Below are positions 17,743-26,687 of a DNA stretch of 64,000 nucleotides, one piece after another. The stretch lies in assembly GCF_000383915.1 (NCBI RefSeq), contig NZ_KB912942.1:8636470-8700469 (forward strand). The letters run 5' to 3'. The DNA is from Amycolatopsis benzoatilytica AK 16/65 (GTDB lineage: Bacteria > Actinomycetota > Actinomycetes > Mycobacteriales > Pseudonocardiaceae). Position 1 is the stretch's first letter, and each line of letters opens with the position of its first letter. The notes under the pieces are model-generated. The model saw only the letters and a list, made by a program, of their open reading frames with translations. It was not told where the DNA came from and ran no database searches. The translations under genes and the position numbers were made by a program.

Positions 17743-19281
17743 GTGGACCTGACCCTGCGCGACGTGCTCGAGCTGCCGGTGATGGCAGCCGGGGCACCGG
17801 TCGTGCGGTCGGCGGCGGACGCGGTCGACGTGCTGGTCCGTTCGGTGCACGTGAGCGAGCTGAGCGACGTCGCCGGCACGCTGACCAGCGGTGTTCTGGT
17901 TCTTTCCATCGGGCTCGCGCTGACCGAACCGGGCTTCGACGCGGTCGCCTACGTGCGCTCGCTGCGCGACGCCGGCGCGATCGGGCTGGTCGTGGAGCCG
18001 GGACAGCACCTGCGCCGGCTGCCGGACGCGCTGGTCCAGGCGGCCCGAGCGGCCCGGTTCCCGCTGGTGGAGCTGCGCAGCACGGTCCGGTTCATCGAGG
18101 TCACCGAGATCGTGCACGCCCGGATCGTCAACGCGCACTACGAGCGGTTGCGGCTGGCCGAGCGCGCGCACGAAGCGTTCAGCACGGTCGGCGCGGCGGT
18201 GCGGGCACCGGACGCGGTCGTCGCGCATGCCGCGAAACTGATGGGGCTGCCGGTCGTGCTGGAAGACCGGACGCATCGCGCGCTCGCCTTCGCCGGGTCC
18301 GCGGAGACGCTGCTGCGCGACTGGACCGCTCGCTCGCGTCGGGTCCCGTTCTCCGCCGGGACGGAAGTCGGCGGACCGGAAGGCTGGATGTGCACGCCGG
18401 TCGGGCCGCCGCGCGAACGGTGGGGACGGTTGTGCGTGCCGGTGCGCTCGGCCGAGCAGCCCGCGGCGTGGATGGTGCTGGAGCGCGCGGCCGAGGCGTT
18501 GACCGTCGGGAAACTGCTGGAACGTTCGCCGCTGTCGGTGGAAATCGAGGCGCAGAGCGATCTGCTGCGGGAGGTACTGCACGGCGCGGACGAGGGTTCG
18601 GTGCGGGCTCGGGCTCGCGCGCTGGGGCTGGCTTCCGCGCAGTACTACGCGGTGCTGGTGTGCCGTCCGGCGCACGCTGGGCAGGAGCGCGTGTTCCTGG
18701 ACGCGATGGTGACCAGCGACGGAATCGGCGGTGTGCTGGCCGCAGGTCGCGTGGCGGCGGTGCTCCCGTGTTCGTCGGCGGCCGCCGAGAAAGCGTTGCT
18801 GGAGCGGGTCGTCGCCGGTGTCCCGACGGGTCTGGCAGCGGCCTTCGGCGCGGCTGGCCCGGTGCGGCGGCTCGGCGAGCTGCCCGCGGCGTTGCAGGAG
18901 GCAGTGCATGTCGCGGACGTCGTCTCGCCGGGTCTGCCCGCACTACGGCGGGCGGGCGACTTGGGCGTGCGCGGGTTGTTGTGGTGGCTGCGAGACCATC
19001 CGCGGCTGCACGAGTTCACCGAAACCCAGCTGCGGCCGTTGCTGACCCTGCCGGAACCGCGGAGCAGCAGGATGTTCGCGACCCTGCGGACCTTTGTGGA
19101 CTCCGGTTACTCGATGACCGCGTTCGCGAAAGCGCTGAACCTGAGCCGTCCGGCGGCGTACTCGCGGCTGGCGACGATCGAACGCTTGCTCGGCGTCGAT
19201 CTGTCCGATCCGGACACCCGGCTGTCGCTGCACCTGGCCGTGCTGGCGCACCGGTCAGCTCCCGGCACCCCACCGCAGTGA
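17743..19281 (+). CDS. PucR-family transcriptional regulator
   Basis: 512-residue regulator with an N-terminal PucR-type sensory domain (LTLRDVLELPVMAAGAPVV and following about 120 residues) and a C-terminal HTH_30 (SGYSMTAFAKALNLSRPAAYSRLATIERLLGVDL region). GTG at 17743 is chosen because the PucR domain begins there; the open frame extends 29 codons further without a ribosome site. It is divergent from mmsA-aminotransferase and probably activates that operon in response to an amino-acid-derived inducer, as known for PucR regulators of amine and purine catabolism. The 3' end overlaps the convergent GntR gene by 27 bp. Confidence 0.87.
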   Translation: MDLTLRDVLELPVMAAGAPVVRSAADAVDVLVRSVHVSELSDVAGTLTSGVLVLSIGLALTEPGFDAVAYVRSLRDAGAIGLVVEPGQHLRRLPDALVQAARAARFPLVELRSTVRFIEVTEIVHARIVNAHYERLRLAERAHEAFSTVGAAVRAPDAVVAHAAKLMGLPVVLEDRTHRALAFAGSAETLLRDWTARSRRVPFSAGTEVGGPEGWMCTPVGPPRERWGRLCVPVRSAEQPAAWMVLERAAEALTVGKLLERSPLSVEIEAQSDLLREVLHGADEGSVRARARALGLASAQYYAVLVCRPAHAGQERVFLDAMVTSDGIGGVLAAGRVAAVLPCSSAAAEKALLERVVAGVPTGLAAAFGAAGPVRRLGELPAALQEAVHVADVVSPGLPALRRAGDLGVRGLLWWLRDHPRLHEFTETQLRPLLTLPEPRSSRMFATLRTFVDSGYSMTAFAKALNLSRPAAYSRLATIERLLGVDLSDPDTRLSLHLAVLAHRSAPGTPPQ

Positions 19282-19989
19282 AAGCCGGTCGGCGGCCCGT
19301 TCGGTGCTGATGTGCATCATGCTGCCGAGGATGGTCGCGCGGTCGGTGACGACGATCGTGCCGTCCGGGGTGCTCGTGGTGCGTTCGCTGACCAGCACCG
19401 GCGTGCCGGCCGGTTCGTCCAGCAGACGGGCGAGCTTGTCGTCCAGGACGTCCGGCCGGATGCTCTCCGTCGCCCGGTCCACCGTGACGTCCAGTTCGGC
19501 CAGCGCGGCATACAGCGAGACCTCGGTGAAATCGGTGTCCCGCAACTTTTCCCCGTGCGGCGGCGCGATCCAGGACACCTGGTGGATCGCCCGGCGACCG
19601 CCGAACTCCCGGACCCGCTCCAGACGCAGGCCGGAATCGGCGGCCCGGGCCTGCAGTTGCGCCGCGACGCGCGCGGGCAGCCGGCGGACCGCCTGGCCGA
19701 GGACCTCGGTGCGCACGACGTAACCCTGATCGCGTAGGTCCTCGGTGAAGCTGCGCAAGGAGCCCAGCTGATACGAGGCTGGACTCGGCGCCACAAAGGT
19801 GCCTCGGCCGGGTTGTTGCACGATCAGGGCTTCGTCGCTGAGTTCGCGCAGGGCCTGGCGGAGCGTCATGAGAGTGACGCCGTAGGACGCGCTGAGCTCC
19901 CGCTGCGGCGGCAGCGCCTCGCCGGGCGCGTACTCCCCGGCCCGGATCTTCGCGGCGAGATCCGCCGCGATCGCTCGGTATCGGGCCAT
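19255..19989 (-). CDS. GntR/HutC-family regulator with UTRA domain, third gene of trpBA operon
   Basis: 244-residue repressor: winged HTH at residues about 5-65 (YRAIAADLAAKIRAGEY, PPQRELSASYGVTLMTLRQAL, QQPGRGTFVA) and a UTRA ligand domain from about 90 to 235. It lies 41 bp downstream of trpA on the same strand, so it is co-transcribed with trpB and trpA. A 12-bp-arm inverted repeat just upstream of trpB is its likely operator, giving autoregulation of the operon. A UTRA sensor in place of attenuation or TrpR-type control of tryptophan synthase genes is unusual; the ligand is unknown. Confidence 0.88.
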   Translation of the reverse strand: MARYRAIAADLAAKIRAGEYAPGEALPPQRELSASYGVTLMTLRQALRELSDEALIVQQPGRGTFVAPSPASYQLGSLRSFTEDLRDQGYVVRTEVLGQAVRRLPARVAAQLQARAADSGLRLERVREFGGRRAIHQVSWIAPPHGEKLRDTDFTEVSLYAALAELDVTVDRATESIRPDVLDDKLARLLDEPAGTPVLVSERTTSTPDGTIVVTDRATILGSMMHISTERAADRLSLRWGAGS

Positions 19990-20030
19990 CCGCGTCCATT
20001 CCGGTCCAGGTTCCTGACCAGCGGATCCTA

Positions 20031-20747
20031 CTAGGCGTCGAGCGCGGCCCGCAGCGTCTCGACGTACTCGCCGACCTGCGCCGGCGCCTCCCCGTCCAGC
20101 ACCCGCCGCATGATCGCCGCGCCGACGATCACGCCATCCGCGACCCGGGCCGCCGCGGCGGCGTGTTCCGGCCGGGAGATGCCGAAGCCGATCAGCACCG
20201 GACAGTCGGCCTCGATCCGGTCCGCCAGGTCGAGTGCCGACTGCGGCAGATGGTCCCGCTCGCCGGTGGTGCTCATCGACGAGACGGCGTAGACGAAGCC
20301 CCGGCTGCGGGCGGCGATTTCGCGGGCTCGATCCGGTGGAGTGGCGGGGGAGACCAGCAGTGCCAGCTCAATCCCCGCGTCCGCGACTTCCTCTTCGAGT
20401 GCGGGCGCTTCGTCCAGCGGAAGGTCCGGCACGATCAGGCCAGTGGCGCCGGCTTCCTTCAGCTGCGCGCAGAACCCCTCGCGGAGTGCCAAGTTCGCGT
20501 ACGTGCTGACTACTACCGGAACCGTCGCCGCTTTGAGTCCGTCCAGGACGCTTCGTGGAGTGGCCCCGTTGGCGAGGGCCGCGGTGGACGCTTCCTGGAT
20601 GGTCACGCCGTCCAGCGTCGGATCCGAGAACGGAATGCCGACCTCGATCCAGTCCGCGCCGGCCGCCGCCATCGCCGCCAGATGATCAGTCCATTGTGGA
20701 GTGACACCGCCGGTGACATACGGCATCAGGATCTTGCGGTTGTTCAT
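20031..20747 (-). CDS. trpA: Tryptophan synthase alpha chain, short form
   Basis: 238-residue TIM-barrel subunit that cleaves indole-3-glycerol phosphate to indole. Catalytic Glu and Asp are present (E35 in DWIEVGIPFSDP and D46 in TLDGVTIQ); IVPDLPLDEA and GFGISRPEHA are also typical. It is about 25-30 residues shorter than usual because the N-terminal helix before the first strand is missing: the protein begins directly with KILMPYVTGG. The start overlaps the trpB stop (ATGA). No trpE, trpD or trpC is nearby, so this is probably a second, specialised tryptophan synthase pair. Confidence 0.9.
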   Translation of the reverse strand: MNNRKILMPYVTGGVTPQWTDHLAAMAAAGADWIEVGIPFSDPTLDGVTIQEASTAALANGATPRSVLDGLKAATVPVVVSTYANLALREGFCAQLKEAGATGLIVPDLPLDEAPALEEEVADAGIELALLVSPATPPDRAREIAARSRGFVYAVSSMSTTGERDHLPQSALDLADRIEADCPVLIGFGISRPEHAAAAARVADGVIVGAAIMRRVLDGEAPAQVGEYVETLRAALDA

Positions 20748-21907
20748 GCGGCGTTCTCCTCCGCGCGAGCGATCAGCGTGGCGATGTCCTTGTCGCCGCG
20801 CCCGGACAAAGTGACCAGCACTTTGGAGCCGGTCGGCAGGTCCGGTGTGCCAGCCGCTTCCGCGACCCAGGCCAGCGCGTGCGCCGACTCCAGCGCCGGA
20901 ATGATGCCCTCGGTACGGGCCAGCTGCGCCGCCGCGGCGACCGCCGCGTCGTCGCCGACCGCGACGTACCGCGCGCGGCCGAGATCCCGCAGGTGCGCGT
21001 GTTCCGGCCCGACGCCGGGATAGTCCAGCCCGGCCGCGATCGAATGCGCCTCCCGGATCTGGCCGTGCTCGTCCTGCAGGAACAACGACTTTGCCCCGTG
21101 CAGCACGCCGACCTGGCCGTGTGTCGCGCCGGAACCGCCGATCGCTTCCACGCCGACCAGCCGCGCGCTGGTGTCGGCGAACCCGGCGAAGGTGCCCGCC
21201 GCGTTGGAGCCGCCGCCGACACAAGCGACGACGTAATCCGGCGTCCCGGCGTATTGCGCACGGGCTTCGTCGCCGATCACCCGCTGGAACTCCCGGACCA
21301 GCCAGGGATAGGGATGCGGCCCGACGACCGAACCGAGGCAGTAGTGCGCTTCTTCGGTCGTGCTGACCCAATGCCGCATCGCCTCGCTGGTCGCGTCCTT
21401 GAGCGTGCGGCTGCCGCTGCGCACCGGGACGATCTCAGCGCCGAGATAACGCATCCGGAACACGTTGTGCGCCTGGCGTGCCACGTCCTGTTCGCCCATG
21501 AACACGGTGACTGGCAGGTCGAACAGCGCGCCCGCGGTGGCGGTCGCGACGCCGTGCATGCCCGCGCCGGTCTCGGCGATCAGGCGTCGCTTGCCCATCC
21601 GCCGGGCCAGCAACGCCTGGCCGATCGCGTTGTTGATCTTGTGCGATCCGGTGTGCGTGAGGTCTTCGCGCTTGAGCGTGACGTGTACGCCCAGCTCCGC
21701 CGACAGCCGCTCGGCCGGCGTGCTCGGCGTGGGCCGCCCGACGTGCCGGATGAGCATCGCCGCGAACTGCTCGCGGAAGCCGGGGTCGGCCCAGGCGTCC
21801 TCGAACGCCTCAGCGACGTCGAGGCAGGCCGGGACCAGGGATTCCGGTACCCAGCGCCCGCCGTACTCCCCGAAACGTCCTTTCCGGGCCGGAGTGCGCA
21901 TGGTCAT
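20744..21907 (-). CDS. trpB: Tryptophan synthase beta chain, divergent paralogue
   Basis: 387-residue PLP enzyme condensing indole with serine. K90 in LTHTGSHKINNAIGQ forms the Schiff base; VGGGSNAAG binds the PLP phosphate and TLSGRGDKD is typical of the C-terminus. The carboxylate-binding loop reads AETGAGMHGVATAT: the normally invariant Gln is Met (M117). The following stretch (MGEQDVARQAHNVFRMRYLGAEIVP) also departs from housekeeping TrpB (usually VDMERQALNVFRM). ATG at 21907 with AAGGAG. First gene of trpB-trpA-gntR, preceded by a palindromic operator. Altered substrate choice is possible but unproven. Confidence 0.92.
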   Translation of the reverse strand: MTMRTPARKGRFGEYGGRWVPESLVPACLDVAEAFEDAWADPGFREQFAAMLIRHVGRPTPSTPAERLSAELGVHVTLKREDLTHTGSHKINNAIGQALLARRMGKRRLIAETGAGMHGVATATAGALFDLPVTVFMGEQDVARQAHNVFRMRYLGAEIVPVRSGSRTLKDATSEAMRHWVSTTEEAHYCLGSVVGPHPYPWLVREFQRVIGDEARAQYAGTPDYVVACVGGGSNAAGTFAGFADTSARLVGVEAIGGSGATHGQVGVLHGAKSLFLQDEHGQIREAHSIAAGLDYPGVGPEHAHLRDLGRARYVAVGDDAAVAAAAQLARTEGIIPALESAHALAWVAEAAGTPDLPTGSKVLVTLSGRGDKDIATLIARAEENAA

Positions 21908-21920
21908 CGGGAGCTCCTTA

Positions 21921-21954
21921 GAGTTCTATAACTGTCCCCACTGTTATAGAACTC
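21921..21954. promoter_or_regulatory. Palindromic operator upstream of trpB
   Basis: Perfect 12-bp arms GAGTTCTATAAC and GTTATAGAACTC separated by 10 bp, ending 14 bp upstream of the trpB ATG. Each arm contains a GTT-N4-AAC near-palindrome, so two dimers could bind. The site sits against the ribosome-binding sequence, so binding would block transcription or its start. The co-transcribed GntR/UTRA protein is the likely ligand-responsive binder. Confidence 0.8.
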
Positions 21955-22024
21955 TTTGAGGTCGATGGCAAGTGCGGGGAGCGCTGTCGGCGTGGTTCGA
22001 GGCTGTGTCCCTGTGCGGTTGTCA

Positions 22025-22400
22025 CAGTGCGGGAGATGTCCGTGACAGGGCTCCTGGAGGGATTGGGGTCCGTGAGGGGGCGCTTCACGGGTGTGCTGGG
22101 GTCCGCGAGTGGTCCTTCGCGGGTGTGCTGGGGTCTGTGCGGGGCTCCTTGAGGGAATTGGAGTCTGTGAAGGGCTCCTTGGGGGAATTGGAGTCTGTGA
22201 AGGGGCCTTTCATGGAACCCGCCGAGTTCGGGAGCGGTCCCTTGGGGTACGGGGTCCGTGCGGGGCTCCTTGGGGGAATTGGAGTCTGTGAAGGGGCCTT
22301 TCATGGAACCCGCCGAGTTCGGGAGCGGTCCCTTGGGGTGCGGGGTCCGTGCGGGGCTCCTTGAGGGAACTAGATTCCGTGAAGGGGCCCTTCACGGAAC
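22025..22400. repeat. Intergenic repeat field with 91-bp tandem unit
   Basis: The gap between the trpB promoter and the TetR gene consists almost wholly of half-copies of the GTGAAGGG palindrome. A 91-bp unit beginning GGGCTCCTT occurs at 22172 and 22263, with a third start at 22354; inside it is GGAATTGGAGTCTGTGAAGG and a CATGGAACCCGCCGAGTTC stretch. The field ends with a near-perfect hairpin TTCCGTGAAGGG/CCCTTCACGGAA at 22375-22399. Frames open across it only because the units keep frame; I see no gene. Confidence 0.85.
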
Positions 22401-22451
22401 CCGCCAGAGTCCGCCGGAACCCGCCGGAGTCCGTGATGGGCATGGCCGTCG

Positions 22452-23087
22452 CTAAGCGGATCGGTTGGCGATCCCGTCGTACATCATCCGCCGCACCGCT
22501 TCGCTCAACTGGCGTTGCCGCACCGGATCCGGGTTGCGCAGCGAGGAAATCGCCGACGCGAGGATCATCCCGTTGATCGCCCGCGCGCTGTTCTCGACGT
22601 CGAGATCCGCGCGCAGGTATCCGAGTTCCACGCCGTGCGACAGGTATGCCGCGGTCAGCTCCTTGGCCAGCTCGAAGAAGTCCAGCACTCGCGCGGCCAT
22701 CGCCTTGTCGATCCCGGCCGCCTCGAACAAGAGCAGGCGCGGCACGCGCGGGTCCTCGCCGAAGATCTGCGCCAGCGCGTCGCCGATCCGGGCGGTCTGG
22801 TCCCGGTATCCCTCCAAAGTGGACACCGCGTCCGGCGCGTTCTCCGCGGTGAGCGCGGTGACGATGCGCGCGACCAGGTCGTCGATGACGTGGTCGACGA
22901 TGTCGCGCTTGTTCTCGAAGTAGCGGTAGAAGGTGCCGTGCCCGATGCCGAGGCGCACGGCGATGTCGGAGATGCCGGTGGCGTGGTAGCCGAGGTCGGC
23001 GAAGCAGTCGAACGCCGCGTCGATGATCTCGCGGCGCAGTTCCTGCTTTCGGCGCTCGGCCCGGCTCGGGCGGGACTCGGTCGTCAC
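22452..23087 (-). CDS. TetR/AcrR-family transcriptional repressor
   Basis: 211-residue repressor with an N-terminal HTH (RREIIDAAFDCFADLGYHATGISDIAVRLGIGHGTFYRYFENKRDI, split here as successive helices) and a helical ligand domain. GTG at 23087 (VTTESRPSRAERRKQE) is preferred; the longer frame to 23144 crosses the divergent promoter. It faces away from the flavin monooxygenase gene 92 bp away, the standard arrangement for a TetR protein controlling a ketone or lipid oxidising enzyme. A CTACT-N4-AGTAG repeat in the shared region is a possible operator. Confidence 0.87.
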   Translation of the reverse strand: MTTESRPSRAERRKQELRREIIDAAFDCFADLGYHATGISDIAVRLGIGHGTFYRYFENKRDIVDHVIDDLVARIVTALTAENAPDAVSTLEGYRDQTARIGDALAQIFGEDPRVPRLLLFEAAGIDKAMAARVLDFFELAKELTAAYLSHGVELGYLRADLDVENSARAINGMILASAISSLRNPDPVRQRQLSEAVRRMMYDGIANRSA

Positions 23088-23134
23088 GCAGGGCAGTGTA
23101 TTGCCAAATCGCCGGGAAGTGACATACCGTTCCG

Positions 23135-23148
23135 CTACTGACAAGTAG
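23135..23148. promoter_or_regulatory. Candidate TetR operator upstream of the monooxygenase
   Basis: Inverted repeat CTACT-GACA-AGTAG lies 31 bp upstream of the monooxygenase ATG, between the two divergent genes. Short arms make this a tentative call; TGACAT upstream of it at 23120 could be a -35-like hexamer. Confidence 0.3.
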
Positions 23149-23179
23149 TTCCGCGAGGAAGACGGACGAGAGGTCGGAC

Positions 23180-24655
23180 ATGGGTGCGCAGTACGACGCG
23201 GTCATCGTCGGCGCGGGGTTCGGCGGCATGGGGGCGGCCATCCAGCTGCGCCGGCTCGGCTACCGTGACCTGCTGATCCTCGAGCGGGAGGACGATCTCG
23301 GCGGGACCTGGCACGTGAACCGGTACCCGGGGCTGGCGGTCGACATCCCGTCGTCCACCTACTCGTACTCGTTCGAACCGAATCCGTACTGGTCACGGCT
23401 GTTCGCGCCGGGCGCGGAGCTGAAGAAGTACGCCGAACACGTCGCCGACAAGTACGGCCTGCGCCGCTCGATGCGGTTCGGCACCGTGGTCACCGGCGCG
23501 ACCTGGGACGGCGCGGCCTGGCGGGTCAGCATCAAGGGCGGCGAGACGGTCACCGCGAAGTACCTGCTCACCGCCACCGGATTCTTGTCGCAGCCGAAGA
23601 TGCCGGACATCGAGGGCATCGGCACCTTCGCCGGCAAGGTCATCCACACCACCGCGTGGGACGACAGCTACGACCTCGCCGGCAAACGTGCCGCGGTGAT
23701 CGGCACCGGCGCGACCGCGGTTCAGCTGATTCCGGAGATCGCGAAGGTCGCCGCGGAGCTGACGGTCTACCAGCGCACGCCGATCTGGGTCAGCCCGAAG
23801 CCGGATTACGCCGTGCCGAAGCCGCTGCAGCAGGCGTTCGCGAGGCTGCCGCTGGTGCAGCGCGCGGTGCGGCTGGCGGGCAGTTCGGTTCTGGAGCTGA
23901 TGATGATCTCCGGTGTCGTGCAGTACCGGCAGTTCCGCGGTGCCAACCGAATCGCCGAACGCTGGTGCCGCGCGCATCTGTACCGCCAGGTCCGCGACCC
24001 CGCATTGCGCCGCAAACTGACGCCGGACTATTCGTTCGGCTGCAAGCGCCCGACGTTCTCCAACGACTACTTCCCGACCTTCACCCGTCCGCACGTCCAC
24101 CTGGAAACCACCAGCATCGAGCGGATCGACGAGACCGGCATCGTCACCGCGGACGGGAAACGCACCGAGGTCGACGTGCTCGTGCTCGCCACCGGCTTCA
24201 ACCTGTGGGACACGAACTTCCCGGCGATCGAGATCATCGGCCGGGACGGCAAAGATCTCGGGAAATGGTGGCGGGACAACCGGTTCCAGGCCTATGAGGG
24301 CGTCACCGTGCCCGGCTTCCCGAACCTGGTTTCGCTCAACAGCCCGTATTCCTACAGCGGCCTGTCGTACTTCACCACGATCGAATGCCAGATGAAGCAC
24401 CTCGACCGGCTGTTCACCGCGATGCGCGCCCGCGGGTCGGACACCTTCGAGGTGACCCAGCGCGCGAACGACGAGTTCCTGGACCGGATGAAGCACAAGG
24501 TCGGCGGATCGGTGTTCGCGCTGGGCCACTGCGCCACCGCCAACAGCTACTACTTCAACCAGCACGGCGAGGCGACCCTGCTGCGCCCGACCTCGACGAT
24601 CAACGCCCATCGCGAGGCGGTGCGGTTCCCCGTCGACGACTACGCGTTCGCCTGA
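23180..24655 (+). CDS. Baeyer-Villiger-type flavin monooxygenase
   Basis: 491-residue FAD/NADPH monooxygenase inserting oxygen next to a carbonyl or hydroxylating lipophilic substrates. Two Rossmann motifs: VIVGAGFGGMGAAIQL at the N-terminus and AAVIGTGATAVQLIPEIA in the middle. Between them is the Baeyer-Villiger fingerprint FAGKVIHTTAWDD (F-x-G-x3-H-x3-W). ERWCRAHLYRQV and LATGFNLWD are also family-like. Regulated in all likelihood by the divergent TetR protein. The substrate (cyclic ketone, steroid or fatty ketone) cannot be read from sequence. Confidence 0.9.
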   Translation: MGAQYDAVIVGAGFGGMGAAIQLRRLGYRDLLILEREDDLGGTWHVNRYPGLAVDIPSSTYSYSFEPNPYWSRLFAPGAELKKYAEHVADKYGLRRSMRFGTVVTGATWDGAAWRVSIKGGETVTAKYLLTATGFLSQPKMPDIEGIGTFAGKVIHTTAWDDSYDLAGKRAAVIGTGATAVQLIPEIAKVAAELTVYQRTPIWVSPKPDYAVPKPLQQAFARLPLVQRAVRLAGSSVLELMMISGVVQYRQFRGANRIAERWCRAHLYRQVRDPALRRKLTPDYSFGCKRPTFSNDYFPTFTRPHVHLETTSIERIDETGIVTADGKRTEVDVLVLATGFNLWDTNFPAIEIIGRDGKDLGKWWRDNRFQAYEGVTVPGFPNLVSLNSPYSYSGLSYFTTIECQMKHLDRLFTAMRARGSDTFEVTQRANDEFLDRMKHKVGGSVFALGHCATANSYYFNQHGEATLLRPTSTINAHREAVRFPVDDYAFA

Positions 24656-24756
24656 TTCCGCCTCTCCACCGGCTCCGCCCGCAGACGGAGCCGGTCCTCG
24701 GCGTCGAAAAGCCGGTCCGGCGGGACGAGGGTCGCCGCCGGACCGGCCGGCGCGGC

Positions 24757-25986
24757 TCAGGCCAGTGCCTGAGTTGGTGGCAAACGAGCCGCCCGCATCG
24801 CGGGATACGCCCCGGCGATCGCGCCGACCGCGGCGGACACCGCGACCCCGCCGGCCAATGCGACCGGCGGCAGCACCGCGGGCCATCCCTGGCTCAGCGC
24901 GTACCCGGCGGTCGCGCCGACGCCGAGCACCACCCCGGCCAGGCCGCCCAGCCCGGACAGCAGCACCGATTCGGCGAGGAACTGCCCCCGGACCTGGCCT
25001 CTGGTCGCGCCGAGCGCCCGCCGCAAGCCGATCTCGCGCCGGCGTTCCAGCACCGAGATCACCATCGTGTTCGCCACGCCGACGCCGCCGACCAGCAGCG
25101 CCACCCCGCCGAGACCGAGGAAGAGCGCGCCGTAAGTGTTCTTGGTCAGCTGCTGCGCGGCGAGCGCGTCGGACGGCCGGTCGACGGTGACTTCGTTCGG
25201 CGCGGCCGGGTTGATCGTCGCGGCCAGTACCGAGCGCACCGCGCCGACCTGCGCTTCCTTCGCGCGCAAGTACACGGTGCTGGGGTGGCCGTCGAAGCCG
25301 AAGACTTTCTTCGCGGTGTCCCAGCCGATCAGCACCGACCGCTCTACCTCCGGCGCGAGCGGCATCGGGTTGAGGATGCCGACCACGCTGAACCAGACCG
25401 AGCCGATCAGCACCTGCGGCGGACGCGCCGGGTCGATCCGGTCGATGCCCAGCCGGGTGGCCGCTTCCGAACCGAGAACGACGGCCGGGAACTTCTGGTT
25501 CGCCGGGTTGAGGAAGGTCCCGGTGCGGACGGTCCCGCCGAGCACCGGCAGCAGGTCCGGGCGGGCGGCGAACACCGAGACGCCGGCGTTTTCGCTCTTC
25601 TCCAGCCGGTCGTTGCGGTACACCTTCGCGCTGACCTTGCCGACCTCCACCGCACCCTCGACCGGCGCGATGCGGCGCACCATCGGGACCGCCGAGTCCG
25701 GCAGCTTCGCGGAGTTGCCGGAGAAGGTCTGCCCGGCCTCGGCGCGCAGCAGGTTGGTGCCCATCGCGGCGAGCTTGTCCTGCAGCGCCTGGTCCGCCGA
25801 CGCCGGGATGGCCAGCACCGCGACCATCGCGGCGACGCCGATCGCGATGCCGAGCGCGGACAGCATCGCCCGCATCGGCCGGGTACGCATCCCGTGCGCG
25901 CCAAGGGAAAGCAGGTCGCGCGGACCGAGCCGATTCGGGTTCGGCGGGGGCGTCGGGACGGAGGCCGCGGGGGCGGGCGCGCTCAT
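24757..25986 (-). CDS. MacB-like ABC transporter permease
   Basis: 409-residue membrane subunit of a MacB/FtsX-type exporter. One transmembrane helix near the N-terminus ([21 protein letters not shown]), a large extracytoplasmic MacB_PCD domain (residues about 75-270) and three C-terminal helices with the FtsX signature ([23 protein letters not shown]). Start overlaps the ATPase stop as ATGA. Last gene of lipoprotein-adaptor-ATPase-permease. Such systems move peptides, antibiotics or lipoproteins by a mechanotransmission cycle; the cargo here is unknown. Confidence 0.9.
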   Translation of the reverse strand: MSAPAPAASVPTPPPNPNRLGPRDLLSLGAHGMRTRPMRAMLSALGIAIGVAAMVAVLAIPASADQALQDKLAAMGTNLLRAEAGQTFSGNSAKLPDSAVPMVRRIAPVEGAVEVGKVSAKVYRNDRLEKSENAGVSVFAARPDLLPVLGGTVRTGTFLNPANQKFPAVVLGSEAATRLGIDRIDPARPPQVLIGSVWFSVVGILNPMPLAPEVERSVLIGWDTAKKVFGFDGHPSTVYLRAKEAQVGAVRSVLAATINPAAPNEVTVDRPSDALAAQQLTKNTYGALFLGLGGVALLVGGVGVANTMVISVLERRREIGLRRALGATRGQVRGQFLAESVLLSGLGGLAGVVLGVGATAGYALSQGWPAVLPPVALAGGVAVSAAVGAIAGAYPAMRAARLPPTQALA

Positions 25987-26687
25987 CGCGTCACCCCCGT
26001 CCCGGCCATCGCCGCCGCGCCGGTGTCCAGGCGCAGCGCGCCGTCCAGGATCTCGATCCGCCGCGGCAGCCCGGCCGCGATTTCCCGGTCGTGCGTGATG
26101 ATCACGATGGTCGTGCCGCCGGCGTTCAGTTCGGCCAGCAGCGCGAGCACCGCCGCGCCGTTGCCGGTGTCCAGGTTTCCGGTCGGTTCGTCGGCGAGCA
26201 GGATCGGCGGCGCGTTCACGACGGCTCGGGCGATCGCGACCCGCTGCCGCTCGCCGCCGGACATCTCGCCGGGCAGGTGCTCGTGCCGATGGCCGAGGCC
26301 GACCCGGTCCAGCGCCTCCAGCGCCTTCGCGCGCCGCTTCCGCTTCGGCACCCCGCTGTAGAGCAGGCCGGTGCACACGTTGTCCACCGCGGTCTCGCCG
26401 TCGTTGAGGAAGAACTGCTGGAACACGAACCCGATCCACCGCGAGCGCAGGGCCGAAAGCTTCCGGTCGGACAGCTGCGCGACGTCGTGCCCGCGGATCT
26501 CCACCCGGCCCTCGGTGGGCCGGTCCAGCGTGCCCATCAGCTGCAGCAGCGTGGACTTGCCGGACCCGGACGGCCCGACGATCGCCACCATCTCCCCGTC
26601 TGACAGCGACAGCGAGACGTTCCGCAGCGCGGGCACGTTCCCGCCATAGGTGCGCGACACCCCATACGCGGCCAGCACTGGGATCAT
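25983..26687 (-). CDS. ABC transporter ATP-binding protein (MacB/LolD type)
   Basis: 234-residue ATPase: Walker [13 protein letters not shown]-loop [10 protein letters not shown], signature [15 protein letters not shown], Walker [13 protein letters not shown] and H-loop [10 protein letters not shown], all intact. The GNLD after Walker B is typical of the MacB/LolD group, matching the permease next door. Both ends overlap neighbours by ATGA, so the subunits are made in step. Cytoplasmic, energising the permease. Confidence 0.93.
   Translation of the reverse strand: MIPVLAAYGVSRTYGGNVPALRNVSLSLSDGEMVAIVGPSGSGKSTLLQLMGTLDRPTEGRVEIRGHDVAQLSDRKLSALRSRWIGFVFQQFFLNDGETAVDNVCTGLLYSGVPKRKRRAKALEALDRVGLGHRHEHLPGEMSGGERQRVAIARAVVNAPPILLADEPTGNLDTGNGAAVLALLAELNAGGTTIVIITHDREIAAGLPRRIEILDGALRLDTGAAAMAGTGVTR

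Noticed and set aside
15369..17909. 846-residue minus-strand open frame
   Set aside because: It is an alternative frame of the aminotransferase and mmsA genes, both of which show full catalytic motifs in their own frames.
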